This document shows, in pieces, positions 16,760-25,972 of a DNA stretch of 51,116 bases. The stretch comes from Capsulimonadaceae bacterium (GTDB lineage: Bacteria > Armatimonadota > Armatimonadia > Armatimonadales > Capsulimonadaceae), in contig JARLGU010000029.1 in the NCBI GenBank assembly GCA_031292625.1, positions 1-51,116 on the forward strand. The letters run 5' to 3'. Position numbers and translations under genes: made by a program. How positions within the stretch are numbered: position 1 is the stretch's first letter; each line of letters begins with the position of its first letter. The notes beneath the pieces are model-generated. The model had not been told where the DNA came from, did no database searches, and saw only the letters and a program-made list of their open reading frames with translations.

Positions 16760-18661
16760 CTACGGCCGCTCCAGCGCGGCCCGTAGCCTGAGAGCGCCGG
16801 CGTAGCGCGGATCGATGCGTAGTGCGCAAGCGATGCTGCGCGCGGCCTCTGTCCGTCGTCCCTGAAGAAATTGGGCCGCCGCAAGGTTCGTATACCACTC
16901 CGCCTTGGGCGGACCGATCGAGATCGCCTTTGTGAGCGCGCCATCCGCCTCGGCATACCGCCCCTCTTTGATAAGAACGATCCCAGAATTTACGTAGGCC
17001 GACGGCGATGCGGGCTCCGCGGCGATAGCCTTCTCAAACTCCGCAAGCGCTTCAGGAAGCCTTCCCAGGCCCATCAAGGCGCTGCCGAAATCATCGTGAA
17101 GGCCAGGCGCATTGCGGTCCGCCGCACGGACCAGCTCGATCTCCGAAATTGCCTCGCCGTACCGTCCGCACGCGATCAGCGCGTGCGCGAGATGGCTTTG
17201 CGCTTCCACATTGTCAGGATCGATCCTTAAAGCCACGCCGTATTCATCCAGCGCTTCTCGATACCGCCCAGCCTTCGATAGCTCCCCGGCAACATCATAG
17301 TGCGCGACAGCCATTTCCGGACGCAACCGTTCCGCCTGCCGGAAGTCCGCCATCGCAAGATCATCGTGTCCCCGTACGGCCAACCAATTCCCAAGCTGCA
17401 CATACGCCACCGCGCTTTGAGGGTTGACAGTCAGCGCCTGCCGCATGACCGTCCCCGTATTTACCCAAACCCTACACTGCGATTCCGCCGTGAGCGCCAT
17501 CGCAACGAACAATACGGCGCCGAGGAATACCGCCGGCGCGCTTGGAATGCGCTCCAGCTTGCGTAACGAGGCGACGCCTCCCGCAAGCAAGAGAGCGGCG
17601 CCAAGCATCGCGAAGTATCCATACCGATCGGCAACGGTCGAATAGTATTGATAGCGAAACGGAACCAAACCCAACACCGGCAGGAGCGCAACGAGAAACA
17701 CCCCTATCCCGGCCGACGCGTACGGCGCCCGTCGCGCGAGCGCCCACGCAATGCCAACAAGCGCCATTGGGACAATCCACTCAACCCTGCTGAGCGGATC
17801 CGCCAACGCCGCGAGAGGGGTGCGCCCGTAATCGATGCACAATCCAATGGGAACAAATAGCTTGGCAAGATAAAAACAACACGCGTCGCCGGCAACAAGC
17901 GGCCGAAGCCACGGCGCGACGTCGATGGAATCCACCAGCGATTGCTGCGAACGGGTCACCATCAAAACGAGACCGCTCACAACGATCGCGGGCGTCGATT
18001 CCAAAAGGATTGATCGCCAGGAACGGCGATAGACAAGGGCGTCCATTATAGCCGCGATCAAGGGAAGAACCACGGCCGAGGGCTTGGACAGCAAGGCAAG
18101 CACAAAGAACGCGAACGACGCGATGTAATGCGCGGGCAGCCGCTTCTCCCGCACATAGACGAGTAAGCACGCAAGCGAAAACAGCCCGCAGAGCAGACCG
18201 CGCATTTCCGCGATCCAGGCTACCGACTCAACCTGGATCGGATGAATCGCGAACAGGAGAGCGCCGGCGAATGCCGCGATGTCATCGCGTACGATCCTTC
18301 GGAGCAGAACGAGGACGAGGAAAACGTTCGCTATGTGAACCGCAATGGAAGCAACATGGAAAACGCGCGGATTGAGCAGCGCCCCCGTGTCGCTCATCGG
18401 CGTCCCAGACACGCGCGCCGCATCGGCGAGCGCCGCGAACGCCATATAGCTGACCGGTATATAGAGGCCCTTGTACGGATGCAGCCAGAAATGCGCAAGG
18501 TCCGCGAAGGTCACATGTCGCAAGTAGGGATTCGCGAATGTGTGGATTGGGTCGTCCAGCCAGATGAAATCAGACGACGCCATTCTGCCAAAGACAATCA
18601 AGACGAGCAGCATCAAGACAATAGCATGGCGAAGCCACGACTTGGATCTTTGATTGTCCAT
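16760..18661 (-). CDS. TMTC-like membrane protein with C-terminal TPR repeats
   Basis: A 633-residue protein. Residues about 10-400 hold around ten hydrophobic helices and GT-C-like features: an early acidic loop (FIWLDDPIHTFANPYLR), HPIQVESVAWIAEMRG and YYSTVADRYGYFAML. Residues about 410-630 are at least six TPR repeats (YVQLGNWLAVRGHDDLAMADF, ALDEYGVALRIDPDNVEA, ALAEFEKAIAAEPASPSAY). This is the layout of bacterial relatives of eukaryotic TMTC O-mannosyltransferases, so transfer of a sugar from a lipid donor to envelope proteins is possible but unproven. A paralogue is at 34855-36501. It lies 19 bases after the SNF2 gene, probably on the same message. Confidence 0.82.
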   Translation of the reverse strand: MDNQRSKSWLRHAIVLMLLVLIVFGRMASSDFIWLDDPIHTFANPYLRHVTFADLAHFWLHPYKGLYIPVSYMAFAALADAARVSGTPMSDTGALLNPRVFHVASIAVHIANVFLVLVLLRRIVRDDIAAFAGALLFAIHPIQVESVAWIAEMRGLLCGLFSLACLLVYVREKRLPAHYIASFAFFVLALLSKPSAVVLPLIAAIMDALVYRRSWRSILLESTPAIVVSGLVLMVTRSQQSLVDSIDVAPWLRPLVAGDACCFYLAKLFVPIGLCIDYGRTPLAALADPLSRVEWIVPMALVGIAWALARRAPYASAGIGVFLVALLPVLGLVPFRYQYYSTVADRYGYFAMLGAALLLAGGVASLRKLERIPSAPAVFLGAVLFVAMALTAESQCRVWVNTGTVMRQALTVNPQSAVAYVQLGNWLAVRGHDDLAMADFRQAERLRPEMAVAHYDVAGELSKAGRYREALDEYGVALRIDPDNVEAQSHLAHALIACGRYGEAISEIELVRAADRNAPGLHDDFGSALMGLGRLPEALAEFEKAIAAEPASPSAYVNSGIVLIKEGRYAEADGALTKAISIGPPKAEWYTNLAAAQFLQGRRTEAARSIACALRIDPRYAGALRLRAALERP

Positions 18662-18680
18662 AAGAAGCTCTCTGCGGAAA

Positions 18681-21600
18681 TCAATCGAAGAGCACGTTCA
18701 CGTCGTCGCGAGTAAGAGACTTAAAGAAGCCCGTATCGCTCGCAATCACCTGCGTCACGAGTTGTCTCTTCCGATCTTGCAATAACAGCACCTTGTCCTC
18801 GACCGTGTCGCGCACGATAAACTTATAAACGAACACCGGCTTGTCCTGTCCGATGCGGTGGGTCCGGTCCGACGCCTGCATCTCGACGGCAGGGTTCCAC
18901 CACGGATCGACATGCATGACGTAATCGGCGGCCGTGAGGTTCAGGCCGACGCCGCCCGCGCGCAGGCTGATTAGGAGGAACGGAACCGATGCGTCGGTCT
19001 GGAAACGATCGACGACGCTTTGCCGGTCCTTCGTTTGCCCGGTCAGATACTCGTACGCCAACCCGGCCGCATCCAGTTCGGCCTTGATCAGACGCAGCAT
19101 CTGCACGAACTGCGAAAACACGAGGACTTTATGCCCTTCTTCCTGCAAAGTGGAAAGAGTCTCGATCAAGCCCTCGAGTTTCACCGAGCCCACCGTAGTG
19201 TCATGCTCGACAAGCTTTGGGTGGTTTGCGATCTGGCGCAATCGCAGCAGACCTTCAAGAACCTTCATCCGCGCTTTATTCATGCCGCCTTCGTCGATCA
19301 GACCAAGCAACTGGGCGCGATAATGGTTGCGATATTTGTCGTACATCTCCCGCTGCTCGGTGTCCATATCGGCAACGATAAGCCGTTCCGTGCGCGGCGG
19401 AAGCTCCGGCGCAACCTGATCCTTCGTCCTCCGAAGTATGAAAGGAAAAACGAGCTTGCGGAGCGCCGCCGCCGCCGCCGGATCCTGGGCACGCTCGATT
19501 GACCCTGCGTACTCCGACTTAAACTGCTCCAGCGTGCCAAGGAGCCCCGGATTAAGAAAGTCGAATTGCGACCAGAGATCCAGCGTGGAGTTCTCGATCG
19601 GCGTACCGGTAAGCGTGAGACGGTGATCCGCCTTAATCATGCGCGCCGCTTTCGAGATGAGCGCCGCAGGGTTCTTGATCACCTGCGCCTCGTCGAGGAT
19701 GGCATAGCGGAACCGGACTTTGGAGAGGTGCCCGATATCACGCAACATCGTGCCGTAGGTCGTAAGAACGACATCGTTTCCGGCGAGCTTACGGATGTCG
19801 CGGACGCGCGTGCTGTCCGCGTTGATCAGCACCTTAAGCTCTGGCGCGAACCTGTTTGCTTCCCGCTGCCAGTTTACGACGAGCGAACGAGGCACCACGA
19901 CCAGCGCAGGACGCTTGGCTTCCTCCGCGTCGGCCGGATGATGCTTCAGCCAGAGCAGGAACGCAAGCGCCTGGACGGTTTTTCCCAATCCCATATCGTC
20001 GGCCAAGCATCCGCCAAAACCGTACTGCCTTAGGAAATGCAACCAGTCGTAGCCAGCCTTCTGATACGGACGCAGGTCCGCGCAAAGTCCTTCGGGAACG
20101 TCAACCGGCTCGACGTGGTCGAAGCTGCGCAGGCGTGACAGCGCGCCGGAAATGGCTTCATCGTAGCGCGCCGGATCATCCGCGGCAAGGAGTTCGTCGA
20201 GAAGAAGCGCCTGGGTCGTGCGCAGCTTGACGGATTCCTCACCCACCTCCCCAAGGACAAACAACCGCCGATACTGCTCCAACCAATCCTCCGGAAGCTG
20301 TCCATACGTGCCATCCGTCAGTTTGACATACTTTACTTTGTGGCGGATCGCGTTCCGGATCTCCTTAAGGGACGCTTTAACACCATCAAAGTCGACGGAA
20401 AGCTTGACATCGAACCAGTCGATGCCGCTCCCGACGTTGAGCGAAATGTGCGGGCGGCTCCGGTTGACGCGAGCGCTCTTGATCAGCTCCTCGCCGTACA
20501 CCTCGTAGCCGGCTGCCGCCAAAGCGGGGATCCCGTGCATCAAGAACTCAATGACATTCGTGCGCGCCCGAAGAGCCAACTCGCCCGGCTTCTGTCCGCG
20601 CCGCAGACCTTGCTCCAGCAGTCCTGCGTAGGCCTCCGCCTCTCGCTCCGGCTGGCGCACGATTTGAACGAGTTCGTTTGTGCCTGCCTTCCGCCGCACG
20701 CCGCGCCCTGTTGCGTTTGGCGTATAGGTCAGCTCATATTCCCCGTAGGCGAACCTCAGTTCGAGCTGCACCGCGTCCTCGTTTTGCGACAGATAAAGCC
20801 TTGGCGTCGCGGCCGTCTCGAGGATTTCCCAGTGCAAGCTGTCCCCGGACAAGGGGACCCGCTCTGCCAGAGGCGCGAGGTAATTGGCGATGAAGTCGTT
20901 GCGCTCGTCGCTCGGAATCGTAATTCCGGCCGTGTCAAAAATGTCCTCTACGTCCATGCGAGACGTGTCTACGCGCGTAACCACATCGCCGATCATCATC
21001 CAAAGCGGCGATTCGATCATCATTGCTATGTGCCCGTTGTCGGCCCGAATCGCCTTGCCCTCGACCACGATCTCCGGCATCATCGTCAGGTCTCCGTCCG
21101 TTTCGCCGACAACCAGGCCCGGCACAGCGATTTGGTCGGAGATGCGGACGGGACGCAGCGTATTCCGCGCAGGATCAGAGACAAACACGGGAGCGTTGCG
21201 CAACGCCGGAAGGATCTGTCCAAACAAACTTGCACGATCTTTTCCGTAAAGCTGTCCCTTCGTGAAGACTAAGGAGGCTCCCGCCGCAGCGACGAGGTCA
21301 GGGCTCGCGTTGATCAGCCGCGACTGATCGAAGGACGACCTCACCTGACGGAGCGATGCCGGAGCAGGCAGGAAGTCCGCCGGAAACTGTCCGGCCGCGA
21401 TTGCGTCGACAATGTCCGCGGACAACCCTTTCGTCGACGCAAGGTTGACAGCCGGATACCATCCAGAATACAGGTGCCCCAGCACGAAAATGAGGATCTG
21501 GTCGACCTTGGACGTCTTCGCGCGCTGGGCCCGCTGATCAACGAGCTTGTCGATGCGCATCTCCCACGTAACCGGCGGGTTGCGAAACAGCCAGTTGTAC

Positions 21601-21890
21601 ATCGCAAGCGCGCCGGCTACTGCGTGCCGGCACCAGTTCCCCGGGATTCCCTTTCCAACTTCGCATGAGCACGTTGGGATAGCCTCTCCATCTTCGGCGA
21701 TAAACGTCACGTCAAACGGATGAGGCACATCGTACACAGTGAGTTGCACGTGCCGGTGATCTTGCTCAACTCCCTCGAGTTCGCTCCTGAAGTAGAGGGC
21801 TTGTCCTCTCCTGAACTCCCGAACATCGACCAACTTCTTGATTTTGCTCTCAACAAAGTAATCAGCCACCAAAATATTTCGCCGTGCCAT
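18681..21890 (-). CDS. SWIM zinc-finger SNF2-family helicase/translocase
   Basis: A 1069-residue protein. A SWIM zinc finger is at residues 74-89 (C74, C76, C87, H89). A middle region of about 500 residues corresponds to the bacterial SNF2-associated domain. The ATPase core carries Walker A (DDMGLGKTVQ, about 633), DEAQ (about 734), LTGTPIENS, and the second RecA lobe with VFSQFVQML, AGGVGLNLT and QASDRTHRIGQ (about 1005). It is expected to translocate on double-stranded DNA and remodel protein-DNA complexes, perhaps in transcription or repair. The ATG at 21890 is preceded by GGAG; the frame extends seven codons further to 21911 without support. It reads into the TMTC-like gene. Confidence 0.95.
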   Translation of the reverse strand: MARRNILVADYFVESKIKKLVDVREFRRGQALYFRSELEGVEQDHRHVQLTVYDVPHPFDVTFIAEDGEAIPTCSCEVGKGIPGNWCRHAVAGALAMYNWLFRNPPVTWEMRIDKLVDQRAQRAKTSKVDQILIFVLGHLYSGWYPAVNLASTKGLSADIVDAIAAGQFPADFLPAPASLRQVRSSFDQSRLINASPDLVAAAGASLVFTKGQLYGKDRASLFGQILPALRNAPVFVSDPARNTLRPVRISDQIAVPGLVVGETDGDLTMMPEIVVEGKAIRADNGHIAMMIESPLWMMIGDVVTRVDTSRMDVEDIFDTAGITIPSDERNDFIANYLAPLAERVPLSGDSLHWEILETAATPRLYLSQNEDAVQLELRFAYGEYELTYTPNATGRGVRRKAGTNELVQIVRQPEREAEAYAGLLEQGLRRGQKPGELALRARTNVIEFLMHGIPALAAAGYEVYGEELIKSARVNRSRPHISLNVGSGIDWFDVKLSVDFDGVKASLKEIRNAIRHKVKYVKLTDGTYGQLPEDWLEQYRRLFVLGEVGEESVKLRTTQALLLDELLAADDPARYDEAISGALSRLRSFDHVEPVDVPEGLCADLRPYQKAGYDWLHFLRQYGFGGCLADDMGLGKTVQALAFLLWLKHHPADAEEAKRPALVVVPRSLVVNWQREANRFAPELKVLINADSTRVRDIRKLAGNDVVLTTYGTMLRDIGHLSKVRFRYAILDEAQVIKNPAALISKAARMIKADHRLTLTGTPIENSTLDLWSQFDFLNPGLLGTLEQFKSEYAGSIERAQDPAAAAALRKLVFPFILRRTKDQVAPELPPRTERLIVADMDTEQREMYDKYRNHYRAQLLGLIDEGGMNKARMKVLEGLLRLRQIANHPKLVEHDTTVGSVKLEGLIETLSTLQEEGHKVLVFSQFVQMLRLIKAELDAAGLAYEYLTGQTKDRQSVVDRFQTDASVPFLLISLRAGGVGLNLTAADYVMHVDPWWNPAVEMQASDRTHRIGQDKPVFVYKFIVRDTVEDKVLLLQDRKRQLVTQVIASDTGFFKSLTRDDVNVLFD

Positions 21891-22036
21891 AGTTCTCCAG
21901 TTCCGAATCACGTGCTGTCGTAGATCAAACAGAATAAATAGAGTTCATCGTCCAACGCGGAATTCCTGCTTCATTTGTTATCGCGCAGGTATGCTAACGC
22001 GCAAAAATCACGATGGGGAATAACGTGAAACATTGA

Positions 22037-22564
22037 TTAATCGTGGGCTGAAGCGGAGCGCTTTGCGCGTTGCATGTAGTACCAGGCGCGAAAGCCGAAC
22101 AGAAACGACGTGTACACGTTCCCAAATGCTCTGCGCGGAATCAAGTACCGGCTCTCCGGCGTCAGAGTAATCGCTACCGACAAGATGCTTTGCCTGACTG
22201 CTGACACATACTGCCACGGGATCACCGTCTCACCCAAACCTGCCACGGCCAGACATTCAGGGCCAATTGCGATTGACACGGGAGTGGGATCAACGCGGGC
22301 AGCCGCCAGGGGCATGATCAGCTGTTGGCCGACGACGAGCGCGACGCTTGCGACCACTACAACCAGAATGAAGTCGACTACCAAGCACAGCCAGATTATC
22401 CAAGATGCCGAATCCGGCAGCAGCGACGCGATCCAAACGGGCACGATCACGAGCGCGGCGGCAATTCCCAGAACGCGCAACACGAATTGACGGTGTCCTT
22501 TAAGCCAGTCACCCACGGCGCTCCAGATCATATCGCCGGCTGTTAATGTATATGTAACTTCCAT
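22037..22564 (-). CDS. small membrane protein with YcxB-like C-terminal domain
   Basis: A 175-residue protein with two hydrophobic segments near residues 30-48 and 56-80 (VLGIAAALVIVPVWIASLL and LVVDFILVVVVASVALVV). A cytosolic domain with ECLAVAGLGETVIPWQYVSAV and YLIPRRAFGN follows; the IP-R-AF signature is typical of YcxB-like domains. Its function is unknown. It sits between the YprB-like and SNF2 genes on the same strand, with 23 bases to the upstream gene. Confidence 0.7.
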   Translation of the reverse strand: MEVTYTLTAGDMIWSAVGDWLKGHRQFVLRVLGIAAALVIVPVWIASLLPDSASWIIWLCLVVDFILVVVVASVALVVGQQLIMPLAAARVDPTPVSIAIGPECLAVAGLGETVIPWQYVSAVRQSILSVAITLTPESRYLIPRRAFGNVYTSFLFGFRAWYYMQRAKRSASAHD

Positions 22565-22587
22565 GTGCTTGCAGAACCCGCCGTCTC

Positions 22588-23400
22588 CTATGCCGTCGCA
22601 ACAGCCTCATCTAATACCGGAGCGCTTCCAGCAAGAATATCCTCGAAGCCACATGCCGTCCGCAGCCGAGGCAACGAAAACTCAAGTAGCGACACCATGT
22701 TGACGACATCCTCGCGGTTGTAGGCTAGCAACTGGTCCAGCGCTTCTTCGCTGCCTCTTCCGCCTCGGCGGTAAGCCTTCCAAAGCCGCACCGCATCCAG
22801 TCCGTCCAGTCCCTCGGCCTCCGGGACGCGATGAATGTCGAGCTGCTGCTCGATACTCTTGAGACCGCCGCGATAGCCAAGTTTGCGCAAGGCAGGACAA
22901 AGGTCGATGTGCAGCCGCTCCCGGAAGATCCGTTCAAGCACCGGGTATTCGCGACGAAGCATCGGTAAATCGAAGCCCGCGCCAAAGAACGTCACGAATC
23001 CATCGAACCTCTGACAGTCCGCGACGAACTCATCCAGATCGCGCCCCCGAACATAGATGCGGCAATCGAGCCCGTCCGAGAGCCCAATTACCGTCGTCGA
23101 GCCGGGTCCCATGCCGCCGTCTGTTTCGATGTCGAGAAAGCCCAGATGAGTGAAAGTCCGGGCTGCCCTCCAATGTTCCCCTGACGGTAATTCTCGCGCG
23201 AAATACTTCGCATCGTGCGCCTCCAGCGCGGCGACGCTCGCGTCAACCGTCGCCGACAGGCTATCCCGCGTGCGGCGCGACAATCCCAGCGAGCTCGCTT
23301 GCTCACGGTACAGATCCCAGCTTCTTACGCCTTTTTGCCAGAGCGCGCGCTCCGTCGAAAACCCTACCCCTTGCGCATGAATGAATGTAGCGGTCAGCAT
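22588..23400 (-). CDS. YprB-like RNase H-fold (DEDD-type) exonuclease domain protein
   Basis: A 270-residue protein. Residues 1-30 match the YprB start (LTATFIHAQGVGFSTERALW). The RNase H-like domain has FLDIETDGG (first two acidic metal ligands), FVTFFGAGFDLPML and the terminal YNREDVVNMVSLLEF block. The family is probably a 3'-5' exonuclease or structure-specific nuclease working with a DNA helicase. The ATG at 23400 was chosen because the 38 residues upstream to 23514 show no family similarity; an AGGG lies about a dozen bases before it. It is followed on the same strand by the YcxB-like gene and the SNF2 helicase gene, which may be functionally related. Confidence 0.88.
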   Translation of the reverse strand: MLTATFIHAQGVGFSTERALWQKGVRSWDLYREQASSLGLSRRTRDSLSATVDASVAALEAHDAKYFARELPSGEHWRAARTFTHLGFLDIETDGGMGPGSTTVIGLSDGLDCRIYVRGRDLDEFVADCQRFDGFVTFFGAGFDLPMLRREYPVLERIFRERLHIDLCPALRKLGYRGGLKSIEQQLDIHRVPEAEGLDGLDAVRLWKAYRRGGRGSEEALDQLLAYNREDVVNMVSLLEFSLPRLRTACGFEDILAGSAPVLDEAVATA

Positions 23401-23583
23401 AGCAATACGATACCCTAATCGACAGAACGAGCGGCGACTTGAGAGCGTCGTACGCTCCCGCGAATCTAACATAACGCCTTCCCGATAGATCCGGCGGGAA
23501 CCACGTCCAGCCAAAGTTCACGCCCAATTGCTCTCCGCCAACATTTAGGCTCACAGAGAGTGCTGGAATTCCCTTCCAAACGC

Positions 23584-23612
23584 TTGCATTTCGACGAGGC
23601 AGCCGGTATAAT
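23584..23612 (+). promoter_or_regulatory. promoter of the tRNA-Val/tRNA-Phe unit
   Basis: TTGCAT (23584-23589) is followed after 17 bases by a perfect TATAAT (23607-23612), about 100 bases before the first tRNA. Confidence 0.65.
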
Positions 23613-23711
23613 CTACTGCCGTTGGGCGATCGAGCTAAGATCTCGCGCCAAACCTCCAGTCTACGTTAGGAGAGCATCGCTCACTCGTGGAATGGACCGA
23701 ACGGCTCTCGC

Positions 23712-23786
23712 GGGCGGATGGCGCAGTGGTAGCGCGTCTCGTTTACACCGAGGTGGTCGGGGGTTCGAATCCCTCTCCGCCCACCA
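23712..23786 (+). tRNA. tRNA-Val (anticodon TAC)
   Basis: The acceptor stem GGGCGGA/TCCGCCC, the D arm with GGCGCAGTGGTAGCGC, the T arm GGTTCGAATCC and encoded ACCA are all present. The anticodon loop TTTACAC gives TAC, which reads valine codons. It is the first of a two-tRNA unit. Confidence 0.96.
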
Positions 23787-23822
23787 AGATATAGCAGCCA
23801 TTCGGCGCATGAACGTTCATAC

Positions 23823-23898
<76 letters not shown>

Positions 23899-23905
23899 AA
23901 GCAAA

Positions 23906-23938
23906 GCGGGGTGATCATTACGGCACCCCGCCTTTTTA
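23906..23938 (+). terminator. rho-independent terminator of the tRNA unit
   Basis: GCGGGGTG and CACCCCGC form an 8-bp stem with a 10-base loop followed by CTTTTTA. It ends just before the GDPD start codon at 23944. Confidence 0.85.
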
Positions 23939-23943
23939 TACCC

Positions 23944-24654
23944 ATGGCTGACGCAATCAGATATAATCGAATCGCGCATCATGGAGCTGGCGTTCTATGC
24001 CCTCCTGGGAACACGATCGAAGCCATCCACCTGGGCGTCGACGCCGGGGCAGATATGATCGAAATCGACGTCCGAACGACGCGCGACGAAATCCTCGTGC
24101 TCGAACATAACACTTTCCGCCCGTCCGCTGGACGCGATGTTCCCATTAAAGACCTGTCCTTTAGCCAATGGCAACAAATCGCCGAAGAGGAACACAACGC
24201 TCCTGCTCTAGCGACGCTCGAAGCCGCCTTCAATGCCGCAGCCTCGCGCGGGGTCGGCCTGCTTCTCGACATCAAGGACGGCGGCATTGAGAAATTGCTC
24301 GCAAGGCTCATCCGAAAGGTTGGAGCCGATCCGCGAACATTAATGCTCGCGGCGCCATCGGATGCGAGCAAGGTCATCCTCAGATCCCTGGATCCGCGCC
24401 TTCCGATCGCCCATAAGATCGAGCCCAACGACGTCGAATCGTTCTCGCCGAAGATCATCGATACAATCAATACCGAAGGCGTATTCTGGCCTGCTAAGCT
24501 CATCACCAAAGAGCGCGTTGCCCGGCTGATCAAAAAGGAAGTCCTTGTATACGCCGGTCCGGTGTCGGCGTCGCAAGAGATGCGCCGACTGCGCGACGAA
24601 TGCAAAGTCCATGGCGTCGTCACTGAATTCCCCGACGTTCTCGCAACGATCTAG
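23944..24654 (+). CDS. glycerophosphodiester phosphodiesterase-family protein
   Basis: A 236-residue TIM-barrel enzyme of the GDPD family, which splits glycerophosphodiesters into glycerol 3-phosphate and an alcohol. Seen are IAHHGAG (usually HRG), PGNTIEAIHLGVDAGADMIEIDVR with the metal-binding E-x-D, and ILVLEHNTF with the second histidine position. No signal peptide is present, so it is probably cytosolic. The replacement of HRG by HHG is unusual, but the first histidine is kept. The ATG at 23944 sits only a few bases after the tRNA terminator and has no ribosome site; a GTG at 23911 would start inside the terminator and is rejected. The start signals of this gene are therefore unclear. 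Confidence 0.85.
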   Translation: MADAIRYNRIAHHGAGVLCPPGNTIEAIHLGVDAGADMIEIDVRTTRDEILVLEHNTFRPSAGRDVPIKDLSFSQWQQIAEEEHNAPALATLEAAFNAAASRGVGLLLDIKDGGIEKLLARLIRKVGADPRTLMLAAPSDASKVILRSLDPRLPIAHKIEPNDVESFSPKIIDTINTEGVFWPAKLITKERVARLIKKEVLVYAGPVSASQEMRRLRDECKVHGVVTEFPDVLATI

Positions 24655-24708
24655 TCGTTCGCGAGAACCGCACGCTCAATTCGACGCGTCCACCCAGGAG
24701 GCTGCGAC

Positions 24709-25578
24709 GTGAAAGAGTTCCATCTCCCGCTTTTCGATCATTATGGTCAGCCCTGCGAGTTCACCGGTACGCGCACCGGCGACGAACTTCTCGACGGCGC
24801 CCTGGTCGCGGACGGCCGCGAGATCGGCAAGGTGCGACGAGGCATAGCGGCGTTCCCTTCTGCGCACGATGAACGCGAACCCAGCATTCAAGCGTTTGTT
24901 GAAGCGTGCAGAAAAGGGAACTGGATCTCCCACAACTGGCAAAACGAGCAAGACTGCTCTCAGATACCGGGCCGCGCCCGGTTGTGTGATGAACTCTCCG
25001 CAATCGACGGCCCGATCCTCGAAATTGCTGCCGGTCCTGGCGGCGGAAACCTATCGCCAATCCTCCATAGATTCCCTAACGCATCTATCGTCGTCAACGA
25101 TATCCTCACGCCGTTCCTGGAAATCTGGCAGGACCAGCTCGTTTCGATGGGGGTTGGCCCACGGGTATCGTTTGCTGCATTTGATGCCAGGCTATCGCCG
25201 CTCTCAGAAAATTCGCTCAGCGCAATATCGAGCAACGGCGGGTTTTCGAATATCGTAGGCGACAAATCCCAGGCGGTCCGAGAAGCCGTTCGCGTGCTTA
25301 AGCTTGGCGGGCGTTTGTGCATTTCCGAAGGCCTGCTCGACATCGACGAGCTCATTCGCCTGCCAGTCGAACTTCGCGACGATTATCAGCTCGAAATGTG
25401 CCTCGCCAAAACGGGCTGGGGTTCGCTCTTCGAGGAGGCGGGATTGAGGATTATTTGGCACGATACGACACAAGGCCGCGCACTTACTCCCGAAAATGAC
25501 GGCGTCGCGGTAGAAGCGGCGAAGCATGGTGTAACGTTGCACATGCGATTTGAATACGTCATCGCGGAGAAGCCGTAG
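24709..25578 (+). CDS. class I SAM-dependent methyltransferase
   Basis: A 289-residue protein starting with GTG after a perfect AGGAGG at ideal spacing. Residues about 1-55 are a Trm112-like N-terminal region without zinc cysteines. The Rossmann core starts at about 98 with the SAM-binding PILEIAAGPGGGNLSPIL (motif I), then ASIVVNDILTPFLEIW, LSAISSNGGFSNI and REAVRVLKLGGRLCISEGL (motif post-I to VI). The substrate is not evident. It follows the GDPD gene by 54 bases on the same strand and ends before a terminator. Confidence 0.85.
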   Translation: MKEFHLPLFDHYGQPCEFTGTRTGDELLDGALVADGREIGKVRRGIAAFPSAHDEREPSIQAFVEACRKGNWISHNWQNEQDCSQIPGRARLCDELSAIDGPILEIAAGPGGGNLSPILHRFPNASIVVNDILTPFLEIWQDQLVSMGVGPRVSFAAFDARLSPLSENSLSAISSNGGFSNIVGDKSQAVREAVRVLKLGGRLCISEGLLDIDELIRLPVELRDDYQLEMCLAKTGWGSLFEEAGLRIIWHDTTQGRALTPENDGVAVEAAKHGVTLHMRFEYVIAEKP

Positions 25579-25972
25579 CCGACGCCGACCTTAGAGCGTG
25601 TAAGAAATCGAAAGGTCTTGTAAGACGGCTCCCCGGCCGCCGTGGCCGTTTTTGGAAAAGGGCCGTCACAGCGCATTCACTGCTTCACGATGCGCCCTGG
25701 AATCGGCCCCGGGCGGCAAAAGGCCGTACGCGTGTTGACGAGGCATCGGAACTCACCGCCGTGAACGAGGCGCGGGCAAAAAAATGCCCCGGCGGCGGCA
25801 CGAGCCGTCCTGAATCTTTCTCGCAATACGCCAGTTTATTACGCGCACACTTAGGGATCCGCTTCGGAAGGAAGGGGCCCGCGGAGCGGGAAGGTAGGCC
25901 GTTCCCCTTTACAAAAAGGCCGCGCCTTCCATCGAAGACACGGCCTCGTATTTCGTGATCGCTAGCCGATCT
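25579..25972. other. convergent intergenic region
   Basis: About 390 bases between convergent genes. Apart from the terminator at 25634-25653 no gene is seen. A long imperfect GC-rich foldback (AGGCCG near 25917 with CGGCCT near 25943) lies next to the end of the GH42-like gene and may serve its 3' end. Confidence 0.4.
25634..25653 (+). terminator. rho-independent terminator after the methyltransferase gene
   Basis: CGGCC-GCCGT-GGCCG hairpin followed directly by TTTTT. It is short but has the correct stem, loop and T tract. Confidence 0.55.

Noticed and set aside
25761-25958. 65-codon open frame in the intergenic region after the methyltransferase
   Set aside because: Proline/arginine-rich, no ribosome site, no similarity recognised.
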